64,000 nucleotides of DNA from JAAZNO01 sp964508025 (lineage in GTDB: Bacteria > Chloroflexota > Anaerolineae > B4-G1 > SLSP01): positions 1 to 64,000 of the forward strand of contig CAZDSF010000007.1 of NCBI GenBank assembly GCA_964508025.1. Reading direction: 5' to 3'. The notes under the pieces were generated by a model that was not told the origin of the DNA, searched no databases, and was given only the letters and a program-made list of their open reading frames with translations. A program made the position numbers and the translations under genes. Below are positions 52,322 through 61,246 of this stretch, in pieces; position 1 is the first letter of the stretch, and each line of letters opens with the position of its first letter.

Positions 52322-54877
52322 ATGCACGTGAAAGACGTTATCTGGGATGATAAACACCTCAAAGCCGTGTTACGGCTGCCGCGCTATCCCCTGACGCTGA
52401 TCGAGCAAGAGCCATGGCACACGTGGATTGAGCAGCATGGCGGCTTGCGTGCGGTGCATGAATACCTGAGCGCCTGTTCTCTCCCGCCGCATGAGAAGGA
52501 GCTCCTGGCGCTCATTGTGCGCCACCCGGGCGCTTCGGTGCAGTTCTACTGCGAACGCTTGTGCATCAGCCGGCGCACGTATGCCAACTATGTGAATAGC
52601 CTGTGCGCTACATTGCTGTTGCACTTGAATGCGACGGTAGCGCCGGTCGCCGTGACAGAAGTGACCGCATATCATGGTAACGTGCCGGCGCCGTTGACAG
52701 CGCTCATCGGCGCGGATGAAGCGGTCGCGGGGGTGCTTGCTTTGCTGCAACAACCTGCGGTGCGCTGTATCACGCTGACCGGCCCTGGCGGGGTGGGGAA
52801 GACCCGGCTGGCGATTGAGATTGCCAACCAGGTGCAATCGGATTTCGCTGATGGCGTGTATTTTATCGCTCTGGATGCGATTTCTGATTCCGCGTTGCTG
52901 AGCGCGACGATCATTCGCGTGCTCAACTTGCGGCTTGGCGGTACGGAAACGCCGCTAGAGGCGCTCAAAACCTATCTGCGCACCAAACGCCTGCTCTTTG
53001 TGTTGGATAATCTGGAGCATCTATCCGGTGTGGGGGCGGTGATCGCTGCGCTTTTGCAGGCAGCCCCCGGTCTCAAGATCCTCAGTACCAGCCGTGAGAT
53101 GCTTAATGTGTATGGTGAACATTGCTTTATTGTGACGCCGTTGCCCGTGCCCGAACCGCGAGCCATCTCGAACTTTGAGCTGGTGCGGCGTTCCCCCGCT
53201 ATCCAGCTGTTCGTCGAACGGGCGCGCGCAGTCCGCCGCGGCTTCGCGCTCACCCCGGAGAACGCCGCCGCGCTGGTGCAGATCTGTCGGCGTTTCGATG
53301 GACTGCCCCTGGCGATTGAACTCGCTGCGGCGCGTATCAGGACTTATTCCCCCGAACAATTGCTGGCGCAGTTGGAGAACAATGCTGTTACCTTGCGCCA
53401 TCCGCACCAGGATCGTCCCGCGCGGCACCAGAGCTTGTGGGATGTCATCGAGTGGAGTTATCAGCTGCTCAGCGCCCGGCATAAAGCCCTCTTCCGGCGC
53501 CTGGCGGTGTTTGAGCACAGCTGGGATATCAAAGCCGCGCAGGCGATCTGTGAATGCGCCGAAGTTCAACTAGGCCTCGAGGCGCTGGTAGATAGGAGCC
53601 TGATTCAGCCTGTGGTGGGAGGCGCAGATCTGCGCTTTTTCATGCTCAATACCTTGCGCGAATATGCTCTGGAGCAGCTGCGTATGGTGGGCGAAGCTGA
53701 AGAAACGCTGCGCCGCCATGCCTGGCACTATCTGCTGCAAGTTGAAATCGCCGAAACGGCCATTGGTAAACCTGAGCATCCCGCAGCGGCGGCATGGCTA
53801 AAATCTGAACACGGCAATCTACAAACTGCATTGCGCTGGATGTTGGAACAAGGAGAAGCGGTGATGGCGCTGCGCCTGGTGGGCGCCGTCTTTCGTTTCT
53901 GGCAGGCGCAGGGAGTATTGACCGAGGGGCGCTATTGGCTCACGCGGGCGTTGGCAGCCGGCGCCGAGGCCGCCGATACCTATCGCTTGAAGGCCCTCTG
54001 GGGCGCCGGTTGGTTAGCGGCGACCCAGAGTGATATTCCAGCAGCGACAACGTATTTCGAGGAAGGGTTGTCATTGGCGCAGAAGTCGCAGGAACCGCGC
54101 TGGATTGGCTTGACTCAGACCGGGCTAGGTGAGGTGCGCCGTGCGCAGCAGCGCTATGCAGAAGCGCGTCAGCTGTTCGAATCGAGCCTGGAGATCTTCA
54201 GTGGGCTTGAGGACCATGAGGAAATTGCCTGGTCTCTGGATCAGCTGAGCCGCCTGGCCTTGGAGCAACAGGATTTCCCCCTGGCGCAGCAATTTGCTGA
54301 AGCCAGCCTGACGCTTTTCCGCGAGCATCGCCATCAGTGGGGTATGTTGTGCGCGTTGGATCACCTTGGCGATGCGTTATGGAATCAGGGGCAATACGGG
54401 CTTGCTGGAACGCTATTTGAAGAGGCTTTGCAGCAATCGCAGGTGTTTCAGGGCCGTTGGCTGGTAGCCTGGACGCTTTGCAAACTCACCTCCGTGAGGT
54501 TGGCGCAGGGCGAAATAGCTCAGGCGCGCGCGGCGCTTGCCGAAAGCTTGCGCTTGCACATCGAGGCGGAGAACATACTGGGTATGGTGGCCTGTTTGAG
54601 TCGTCTGGTCATGCTGGCTGCTGCGCAGAATGCCTCGCGTGACACGGTGCAATTCTACGCTGCGATGCAAACCCTGCACCGCAGTCTGAATCTTCCGCCC
54701 CTGGCGACAATCTTCGTGCGTGGGCTGACCCAGGCATTGGCTGAGGCGCGCACACAATTGGAACCGGCGATTTTCGCCGAAGCCTGGGCTTATGGGCAAA
54801 TGTGGACTCTGGCGCAGGCCCTCGAACACGCTGAAAACTGGTTGGCGACTGAGGTGTGCGCCGCCCCCAAGCGATAG
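52322..54877 (+). CDS. NB-ARC/AAA ATPase regulator with C-terminal TPR region
   Basis: The protein has 851 aa. Residues 1-110 are a novel-looking N-terminal part with an HTH-like stretch (ASVQFYCERLCISRRTYANYV, 71-91). The NB-ARC-type ATPase has P-loop GPGGVGKT (154-161), Walker B LLFVLDN (224-230), TSREML and GLPLAIELAAARIR. A winged-helix part follows, then TPR-like repeats (around 480-840). This is the AfsR/LuxR-associated STAND ATPase plan. Such proteins are usually transcription activators triggered by a ligand. GAGGGG precedes the ATG. It is divergent from LacI-2 and may sense a signal tied to the polysaccharide locus. Confidence 0.85.
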   Translation: MHVKDVIWDDKHLKAVLRLPRYPLTLIEQEPWHTWIEQHGGLRAVHEYLSACSLPPHEKELLALIVRHPGASVQFYCERLCISRRTYANYVNSLCATLLLHLNATVAPVAVTEVTAYHGNVPAPLTALIGADEAVAGVLALLQQPAVRCITLTGPGGVGKTRLAIEIANQVQSDFADGVYFIALDAISDSALLSATIIRVLNLRLGGTETPLEALKTYLRTKRLLFVLDNLEHLSGVGAVIAALLQAAPGLKILSTSREMLNVYGEHCFIVTPLPVPEPRAISNFELVRRSPAIQLFVERARAVRRGFALTPENAAALVQICRRFDGLPLAIELAAARIRTYSPEQLLAQLENNAVTLRHPHQDRPARHQSLWDVIEWSYQLLSARHKALFRRLAVFEHSWDIKAAQAICECAEVQLGLEALVDRSLIQPVVGGADLRFFMLNTLREYALEQLRMVGEAEETLRRHAWHYLLQVEIAETAIGKPEHPAAAAWLKSEHGNLQTALRWMLEQGEAVMALRLVGAVFRFWQAQGVLTEGRYWLTRALAAGAEAADTYRLKALWGAGWLAATQSDIPAATTYFEEGLSLAQKSQEPRWIGLTQTGLGEVRRAQQRYAEARQLFESSLEIFSGLEDHEEIAWSLDQLSRLALEQQDFPLAQQFAEASLTLFREHRHQWGMLCALDHLGDALWNQGQYGLAGTLFEEALQQSQVFQGRWLVAWTLCKLTSVRLAQGEIAQARAALAESLRLHIEAENILGMVACLSRLVMLAAAQNASRDTVQFYAAMQTLHRSLNLPPLATIFVRGLTQALAEARTQLEPAIFAEAWAYGQMWTLAQALEHAENWLATEVCAAPKR

Positions 54878-55107
54878 CAAAGCCGGCTCATCCTCGCCTC
54901 TGATCCAGGTTCGTGGCAGCATCCTTGACCTACCTGCTGCCGGAAAGCGTTGCCCCTGTCTGTCACCCGTTGCCAATCCCCACAATCGTGCTATCATCAG
55001 CGCGATTGATTAGCCCATGCAACTATGCAGGAGCAAACACGTTCGCGTTTTGGTGTGACTTGACCGATCCCGATGGTTTGTTAGCCGATATCTTCTTTAC
55101 TATTGTA

Positions 55108-55116
55108 TGGTATAAT
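55108..55116 (+). promoter_or_regulatory. Extended -10 promoter for the TPR/Hsp70 operon
   Basis: TGG-TATAAT (55108-55116) lies 46 nt before the TPR gene, in an AT-rich stretch within the 285-nt gap 54878-55162. No clear -35 was found. The rest of the gap shows nothing I can name. Confidence 0.5.
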
Positions 55117-55162
55117 CCGAAGTGCTTTACAGGTTTCATTTGGTTAGGAATCACGCGAGGGT

Positions 55163-57391
55163 ATGGCAAAACGTTCAAAGCAAAAGAAAGGCGTCGGCCA
55201 AAGCGCCGACGCCTTACGCAATAATGGTTTACAGGCATTTAGAGGCGGGGATTATACCCGCGCCATCGAGATTTGGGAGCGGGTGGGACGGCAAACACCC
55301 ACCAAATTGCCCGTTGCCGCGCTGGCTGAGGCGTATTTTCGGCGTGGGCTACAAGAACTACAGAACCGGGCCTCTGATGCCGATCTGAAGACCGGCGTGC
55401 AGGACTTGCGGCGCGCAGTCGAGTTACAGCCGGCGGAGGCGCGGTATCAGCTGCATCTGGGATTGGCCGCGCAAAGGCAAGGCGATCTAGAAACGGCTAT
55501 CGCGGCTTACCGACAGGCGCGGCAGCAGGCGCAGGAATTTGCGGATCGGGCTGCTTATCCTCTGGCTGTAGCCCTGTTGCAGCAGGGCGCGGATCTCGCT
55601 GCCGATCCGGTCTGGTCGGCGCTCACGCTGCAAGAGCGGGTAATGTTGCAAGAGGCCAGTGCATTTCGCCGGCGTCCCTATACGCTTTCTGCTGATGCGC
55701 CGGCGCTCTGGCAAGGCTTGGTCGCTCTGGATAACGGGAATATCCAGGAAGCCGCCATGCTGTTACGCCAGACGTTGGCCGCTCCTGGCTCCACAATAGA
55801 AGCTGCCCTGACACACTACTATCTCGGTGTGATCGCGGCTCAGGCTGAGGATTGGCCGGCGGCGGTGGCGGAGTGGCGCGCAGCGGCAGCCGCCGGGTTG
55901 GATAGTGCTCATGGTCGTGAAAATCTCGCCGAAGCGCTACATCGGCTGGCCGAAGAAGCCGCTCAGGCCGGGGACTTCGATCATGCGTTGTCTGTGGCCG
56001 AAGAAACTCTCAAGTATCGCTCCACAGACAAGGCGCTCCAAGAATTGCTCTCGTATCTTTACCAGCAGTGCGCCTATCGCGCGGCGCAGGCGGGTAAATG
56101 GGATGTCGCCCAACAATATTGGGAAAAAGCCAATCTGGTGGATGGCGGCAGCTTTCGGTTGGCCTACAATCGGGCGTTGGCTTATGAGCGGGCAGAGGAT
56201 TTCCTCGCGGCGGCGGAAGCCTGGCGCGAAGCGCTGCGCCGGCGCCCACGGCGCGCTGATCATCCCGATGCCATCTCTGAGGCGCAAGTCTCACGCCTCT
56301 GGCGTCGCGCGGCTGAGTCTTATGTCAAAGCCGGCGAATACGAAGAAGCCTTGCAGGTATATCGCACTGCTGTAAAGTGGGATCCCGACAACCTGGAAAC
56401 GCGCATGATGTTGGTAGAAAGTCTGCTCGATGATGGGCGCTTCTGGGGCGCTGAGAACGAGCTCGCCCGCATCCTGGAGAAAGAGCCGAATCACATTCCC
56501 GCACTGCTCAAAATGGGGGAAGTGCTTTTTGAGAGTGGGAATCCTTGGGAAGCCCAGCGCGCCGAAGGATACTGGTCGCGGGCATTACAACTGGAACCGC
56601 ACAATGAGTTGGTGCAGCAGGCGCTGAGAGACTATTATCTCAATCAAGCCACGGATTTGGCGCTGTGGGGTCGAATTCCAGATGCGATCAGTCTGGGTGA
56701 GAAGGCCCTGGCGCTGCGGCCTCAGGATCCTCAGATTTTAGCCTTACTTGGCGGCTTTAACTTGAAGCTGCGCCAGGAAGAAAAAGGTCAGGCTTATCTG
56801 AAACAGGCTCTGGAGCAATCGGGAGCTGATCAAGATCTGCAGGGTCTGATCTGCGAAATTCAGTTGACTGAAGGCTCTGAAACCCAGTTCTGGCGCATGG
56901 TGCAAGAGATCGAGACGGCGCAGAAGGAATTGTCTTATCTCTTCTATATCAACCTGACCCATAGGCTTCTGGTTGCTGGCAAACCTGCGGTAATGTCCAA
57001 GCTGTTGGAGCGTGCAATTGCAATCGCTCCTGCAGGAACCCCGGTACATCTTGTCATCGGGGAGATGTTGTCTACCACATCGGCCTATGCCCAGGCTCAA
57101 CCCTATCTGGAGCATGCGCTCAGTGTTGGCGAACCGGCCGGGCCGGCATACCTTGCGTTGATGATGTTGACTTTGCGCCAGGGTAAGACGGCGGATGCGC
57201 GCCGTTATTGGCGTGAGGCGGATAAAATCGCCCGTCGCGAAAAAGACCCGGCGTTATTGGAGCGGGTAAGAAGGGGCCGTGAACTTCTGGATGTACCGCC
57301 GATGTTTTTGAATATGGTGTTGGGATTGCCCTTCCTGGGCGACAGTCCCCTTTTGCCTCCCGGTTTTGACTTCGGAGATGACTTTTTTTGA
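55163..57391 (+). CDS. Tetratricopeptide-repeat protein of the Hsp70 operon
   Basis: The 742-residue protein is built almost wholly of TPR-type helix pairs (for example ADALRNNGLQAFRGGDYTRAIEIWERV near 15-41, DLRRAVELQPAEARYQLHLGLAAQRQGDLETAIAAYRQ near 80-118, and further units to about 690). The N-terminus is very basic (MAKRSKQKK), and the C-terminus is a short hydrophobic/acidic tail ending GFDFGDDFF. No signal peptide or catalytic domain is seen. The stop overlaps the next gene's start area, so it is coupled to the J-like, GrpE and Hsp70 genes. It is probably the client- or complex-binding scaffold of that chaperone set. Confidence 0.88.
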   Translation: MAKRSKQKKGVGQSADALRNNGLQAFRGGDYTRAIEIWERVGRQTPTKLPVAALAEAYFRRGLQELQNRASDADLKTGVQDLRRAVELQPAEARYQLHLGLAAQRQGDLETAIAAYRQARQQAQEFADRAAYPLAVALLQQGADLAADPVWSALTLQERVMLQEASAFRRRPYTLSADAPALWQGLVALDNGNIQEAAMLLRQTLAAPGSTIEAALTHYYLGVIAAQAEDWPAAVAEWRAAAAAGLDSAHGRENLAEALHRLAEEAAQAGDFDHALSVAEETLKYRSTDKALQELLSYLYQQCAYRAAQAGKWDVAQQYWEKANLVDGGSFRLAYNRALAYERAEDFLAAAEAWREALRRRPRRADHPDAISEAQVSRLWRRAAESYVKAGEYEEALQVYRTAVKWDPDNLETRMMLVESLLDDGRFWGAENELARILEKEPNHIPALLKMGEVLFESGNPWEAQRAEGYWSRALQLEPHNELVQQALRDYYLNQATDLALWGRIPDAISLGEKALALRPQDPQILALLGGFNLKLRQEEKGQAYLKQALEQSGADQDLQGLICEIQLTEGSETQFWRMVQEIETAQKELSYLFYINLTHRLLVAGKPAVMSKLLERAIAIAPAGTPVHLVIGEMLSTTSAYAQAQPYLEHALSVGEPAGPAYLALMMLTLRQGKTADARRYWREADKIARREKDPALLERVRRGRELLDVPPMFLNMVLGLPFLGDSPLLPPGFDFGDDFF

Positions 57392-57399
57392 GGATGAGG

Positions 57400-57801
57400 A
57401 TGAATACGGTTTCTGAGTTGCCAGGGAGTGTTCAGCCGAAGCCGGCGCTGGAACCCAACTTGCATAGCACCGATCCGTATGCCGTCTTGGGCTTGCATCG
57501 CGGTGCATCTGCCAGAGAGATCAAACATGCCTATTTCACGCTAGTGCGACAGTATCCGCCAGAGGAACAGCCCGAAGCTTTCAAATTGCTTCGCGCCGCC
57601 TACGAGAAGCTGCGCAGCGCAGAAGCGAAGGCTGAAACCGATCTGTTTCTTTTTCAGCCGCCCCTCCCATGGGAACCGCGTAAGCGTCGCCGTAAGTTTG
57701 ATTTGAGTGTGCATGGTGAAGATGTGTGGCGCTCCTTACAGCAGCATGGCGATTTGGGGCGCACGGATTTCAAGGATGATTTCAGGCCAGTCAAGCTATG
57801 A
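57400..57801 (+). CDS. J-domain-like protein with PPE in place of HPD
   Basis: The protein has 133 aa. Residues 25-72 match a J-domain: DPYAVLGLHRGASAREIKHAYFTLVRQY, then a loop, then EAFKLLRAAYEKLRS. The loop should carry HPD, the residues that stimulate Hsp70 ATPase, but reads PPE (53-55). Helices I-III are well kept. The C-terminal 60 residues are basic, then acidic. The start at 57400 was chosen because GAGG lies 6 nt upstream; ATG 57394 and TTG 57388 are alternatives. It overlaps grpE-like by 4 nt. It is likely a J-like adaptor that docks to, but does not classically activate, its Hsp70. Confidence 0.85.
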   Translation: MNTVSELPGSVQPKPALEPNLHSTDPYAVLGLHRGASAREIKHAYFTLVRQYPPEEQPEAFKLLRAAYEKLRSAEAKAETDLFLFQPPLPWEPRKRRRKFDLSVHGEDVWRSLQQHGDLGRTDFKDDFRPVKL

Positions 57802-58511
57802 ACGAGCATCGTGCTGTGTGGACTACGTTGGCCGAATTACTCCAACGGGTGGAAAAAGGACTGTCCGGGACCCATGCGACCGGGGCCAGTAATAATGGTC
57901 TGGCTGAGTTGGAAAAAGAGGTGCACAAACTGGGCAAGACCCAGTTCAAGGCGAATACGCTGGCGGCAGAACAGACCGAACAGCTGGGAAAAGCGCTCGA
58001 GCTGTTGGAGGCGCAGCAGCAAGACCTGCGCGCTTCAGTGCAGCAGCTGGCGCAAGCGCAAGTTGCGGCCGCGCATCGTGAATGGCTCATGGCCTTGCTG
58101 CCTACATTGGATGGGTTAGATCATGCGCTCCACAGCGGGGAGCAGTATCTTCGCCGCCGTGATCTGGCGGCAACCGCGCCATCGCTCACGGTGGATCAGG
58201 CTGTGCTCGTCTCGCCAGCGGATCGCGCTATGCTAGCTGGCTGGCTGGAAGGATTAGCGCTCGTCCGGGAGCGATTGCTGATGCTGCTAGAAGCGCAGGG
58301 CGTTACCCCTATTCCCACGGTGGGGCGACTCTTCGATCCTTACCTGCACATTGTCGTTGCCACAACTACGGAAGGTGCAACTGAAGCAGGGCGCATTGTC
58401 GCTGAAGAGCGTCGCGGCTACCAGACTGCCGGGGCCGTGCTGCGCTTCGCCGAAGTGGTGGTATACAAACCTGTTTCGTCTTCTGAATCTGTGAATTCTA
58501 CTATGGAGTAA
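57798..58511 (+). CDS. GrpE-like nucleotide exchange factor
   Basis: The protein has 237 aa. A long N-terminal coiled coil (around 35-95: LAELEKEVHKLGKTQFKANTLAAEQTEQL...) leads to the helical-bundle/beta part with LLPTLDGLDHALHSGEQYL, LALVRERLLMLLEAQGVTPIPTVGRLFDPYLH and a C-terminal VVVYKP strand, the GrpE signature region. The middle has an extra stretch (RRRDLAATAPSLTVDQAVLVSPADRAM). It should release ADP from the Hsp70 encoded 7 nt downstream. It differs from housekeeping GrpE in this insertion. Confidence 0.88.
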   Translation: MNEHRAVWTTLAELLQRVEKGLSGTHATGASNNGLAELEKEVHKLGKTQFKANTLAAEQTEQLGKALELLEAQQQDLRASVQQLAQAQVAAAHREWLMALLPTLDGLDHALHSGEQYLRRRDLAATAPSLTVDQAVLVSPADRAMLAGWLEGLALVRERLLMLLEAQGVTPIPTVGRLFDPYLHIVVATTTEGATEAGRIVAEERRGYQTAGAVLRFAEVVVYKPVSSSESVNSTME

Positions 58512-58518
58512 TGAAGCT

Positions 58519-60228
58519 GTGAGCAGTTACATTGTGGGTATTGACCTGGGAACGACCAATTCTGGCGTGGCGCTTGTGCAAGATGGGATACCACGGATCC
58601 TGCCCCATGGCGCAGAACGGATCATCCCTTCGGTGGTGGCCTACACGCCCGAACAGCAGTGGTTGGTAGGCGCCCCAGCGCGCAATCAATTCATTTTCAA
58701 CCCCGAAAATACCGTGCGCTCCATCAAACGCAAGATGGGAACGGCGGAACGGGTGAATCTTGCCGGGCGCGAGTTCACGCCGCCGGAGATCTCCGCTTTC
58801 ATTCTACGGGAACTCAAACAGATCGCGGAACGTAACCTCGGCGCCGAAGTATCCGAAGCGGTTATCACAGTACCGGCATACTTCTCTGACGCCGCGCGCC
58901 AGGCTACCCGCGACGCGGGGGAAATCGCGGGCTTCAACGTGCGCCGCATCATCAATGAGCCGACCGCCGCCGCTCTGGCTTACGGTCTTGACAAAGTTCA
59001 GGATCAGCTGGCGTTGGTCTATGACCTGGGCGGGGGCACTTTCGATGTGTCGTTGGTCGAGATGATGGATGGCATTGTCGAAGTGCGGGCCAGCCACGGT
59101 GATACGCAGTTAGGGGGCGATGATTTTGATGAGCGCCTGGCGCTCATGCTGGCCGAGGTCTTCGAGCAGCAGCATGGCATTGACCTGCGCCAGGATCGCC
59201 GCGCCTGGGCGCGCCTGCTGCGCGCGGCTGAAAATGCGAAGATCGCGCTCTCATCCCAGCCCTTTACCTGGATCAAAGAGGAATATCTTGTTGAAAAGCG
59301 CGGCGTGCCTTTGCATTTCGAGCATGAAGTTAGCCGTCATGATTTTGTGGCGGCCATTTCTGACTTGCTGGACAAGACGCTGGTATCTGTGGAACGGGTG
59401 TTGGCAGATGGCGATGTCCATGCGGCGGATCTCCAACAGGTGCTCATGGTTGGCGGTTCAACGCGGATTCCGGCAGTCTGGGAACTGGTGGCGGATCGGC
59501 TGGGAATTGAGCCGCAGATGACGCTTAACCCTGAAGAGGTGGTCGCGTTGGGCGCCGGTGTGCAAGCTGCCATCATCGCGGGCGAGCCTATTGATGCAAT
59601 TCTGGTGGATGTGACCCCGCATTCTCTGGGTATTGCGGTTGCTGAATGGCGTTTGGGACGCTGGCTCAGTGATCGCTATAGCCCTTTGATTCGGCGCAAT
59701 ACCACGGTGCCTGTATCGAAGGCTGAAATCTTCCATGCCCTCTATCCCAATCAGGATACCATCAAAATCGAGGTGTATCAGGGTGAACACACGGTCGCTT
59801 CGGAAAATACATTGCTGGGAGAATTTCTGATCACCGATCTCAAACCTGAAGCGCCCGGTGAGTTGCCCAGCGTTACCGTGAAGTTCGATATGGATGTGGA
59901 TGGCATTTTGCATATCATGGCGCAGGATCGCGTGACCAAACGCAGTGAAGCGATCACGGTCCAGGCTTCGGCGCGGCGCATGAGCGAAACTGATATCCTG
60001 AAAGCTAAACAGTGGGTGCAGGTGTTGTTTGCGCTTTCACGCGAGCAACTCGCGTTTTTGGAGCGCGCCGAGGCACTGCTAGAAGGTGATGCGCTCGAGG
60101 AGAATGCGCGCGAGGAACTGGAGATGCTCCTCGAAGATATTGAATCTGCCCGTGCAGAGGGCGATGCGGTGCAGCTCGAAAGTCTTTTTGAAGAATTGGT
60201 AGAGCTATTGTTCGATTTGGAGCCTTAG
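58519..60228 (+). CDS. Hsp70 (DnaK-like) chaperone, short form
   Basis: The protein has 569 aa against about 620-640 for DnaK, and starts with GTG. The ATPase domain is complete: GIDLGTTNSGVAL, AVITVPAYFSDAARQATRDAG, INEPTAAALAYGL, DLGGGTFDVSLVEM and MVGGSTRIPAVWELV. In the substrate domain VDVTPHSLGIAV and RNTTVPVSK are kept. The lid is shortened and the C-terminus very acidic (EDIESARAEGDAVQLESLFEELVELLFDLEP), with no EEVD-like end. It is thus a specialised Hsp70 paralogue, encoded with its own GrpE, J-like and TPR proteins, not the housekeeping copy. Confidence 0.92.
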   Translation: MSSYIVGIDLGTTNSGVALVQDGIPRILPHGAERIIPSVVAYTPEQQWLVGAPARNQFIFNPENTVRSIKRKMGTAERVNLAGREFTPPEISAFILRELKQIAERNLGAEVSEAVITVPAYFSDAARQATRDAGEIAGFNVRRIINEPTAAALAYGLDKVQDQLALVYDLGGGTFDVSLVEMMDGIVEVRASHGDTQLGGDDFDERLALMLAEVFEQQHGIDLRQDRRAWARLLRAAENAKIALSSQPFTWIKEEYLVEKRGVPLHFEHEVSRHDFVAAISDLLDKTLVSVERVLADGDVHAADLQQVLMVGGSTRIPAVWELVADRLGIEPQMTLNPEEVVALGAGVQAAIIAGEPIDAILVDVTPHSLGIAVAEWRLGRWLSDRYSPLIRRNTTVPVSKAEIFHALYPNQDTIKIEVYQGEHTVASENTLLGEFLITDLKPEAPGELPSVTVKFDMDVDGILHIMAQDRVTKRSEAITVQASARRMSETDILKAKQWVQVLFALSREQLAFLERAEALLEGDALEENAREELEMLLEDIESARAEGDAVQLESLFEELVELLFDLEP

Positions 60229-60268
60229 GCGTGTTGCCATAAGGCTTCTGCTATTGTGGCTGTGTTTT

Positions 60269-60319
60269 GAGAGGCGCTTTGGGTTGCCGTGCATCGTTTG
60301 GCAATCAAAAGCGCCTCTC
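60269..60319. terminator. Stem-loop between convergent Hsp70 and EamA genes
   Basis: GAGAGGCGCTTT (60269-60280) pairs with AAAGCGCCTCTC (60308-60319); an inner TTGCC/GGCAA pair extends the fold. It probably terminates transcription from both sides, though T tracts are weak. Confidence 0.55.
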
Positions 60320-60322
60320 GGA

Positions 60323-61246
60323 TTATGCGGGTACTGGGGACTGTGTCGTCTGGCGCGTGATCGAGAGTTGCGATACCAGCATCCCTGCCAGCATCAGCGC
60401 GCAGCCGATCACTCCCCGGAGCGTGAGCGTCTCGCTGAGGAGCAGCGCGCCGCCGATCACGGCGAATACCGCCTCCAGGCTCAGGATGATCGCCGCATGC
60501 GCGGGATGGGCGTCGCGCTGGGCCACGACTTGCAGCGTGTAGGCGATCCCCACCGAAAGCAGCCCGCCGTAGAGGATGGCCCATACCGCGCCGCGCAGGC
60601 CCGGCAGCGAGGGCGTCTCGATCAACGCGGCGACGATGCCGCTGAGCAGCGCCGTCACCGCGAATTGCAGCACGGCGATGGGCAGCGCCGCGACCCGCTG
60701 CGTGAGCCACGCCAGAATGTGGACGTGAATCGCCCAGAAGAACGCGCCGGCCAGCACCCACAGGTCCCCTGGCGTTATCTCGGCGAGGCGCAGGGCTGCC
60801 AGATTTGCGGGCATGGTGAGCAAGTACAGGCCGACAACCGCCAGCCCGGCCCCGATCCACGCGCCGAGGCCGGTGCGCTGTCGGCGCAGCAATCCCAGGA
60901 TGGGCACCAGCACCACGTACAGCCCGGTGATGAAGCCCGCTTTCCCCGCTGTGGTTGTGACCATGCCGATCTGCTGACATGACGCGCCCGCAAACAGCGC
61001 GACGCCTGCCAGCAGACCGCCGGGCAGTAGCACCCGCCAGGGCAGGCTCTCCGTGCTGCGTCGTTGCTGCGCCAATAGCAGCGGCAGCAGCGCCAGGCTG
61101 CCCAACGCAAAGCGCACACCCGTAAAGGTGAACGGGCCGACGAAATTCATGCCCACTCGTTGCGCGACGAAGGCAAAGCCCCAAATCGCAGCGGTGAGCA
61201 GCAACAGCGCATTGGCGCGCCAGAGGCGCGCAGTCGCGGGCCTCAA
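60323..61246 (-). CDS. EamA/DMT-family permease
   Basis: The protein has 307 aa and about ten hydrophobic helices in two EamA repeats (ANALLLLTAAIWGFAFVAQRVGMNFVGPFTFTGVRF... and GDLWVLAGAFFWAIHVHILAW...). The family exports or imports small metabolites and amino acids. I set the start at a TTG (61246) that overlaps the amidohydrolase stop (TTGA); further upstream the frame overlaps that gene, and no ATG lies close before helix 1. Without a visible ribosome-binding site, translational coupling is likely. Confidence 0.82.
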   Translation of the reverse strand: MRPATARLWRANALLLLTAAIWGFAFVAQRVGMNFVGPFTFTGVRFALGSLALLPLLLAQQRRSTESLPWRVLLPGGLLAGVALFAGASCQQIGMVTTTAGKAGFITGLYVVLVPILGLLRRQRTGLGAWIGAGLAVVGLYLLTMPANLAALRLAEITPGDLWVLAGAFFWAIHVHILAWLTQRVAALPIAVLQFAVTALLSGIVAALIETPSLPGLRGAVWAILYGGLLSVGIAYTLQVVAQRDAHPAHAAIILSLEAVFAVIGGALLLSETLTLRGVIGCALMLAGMLVSQLSITRQTTQSPVPA

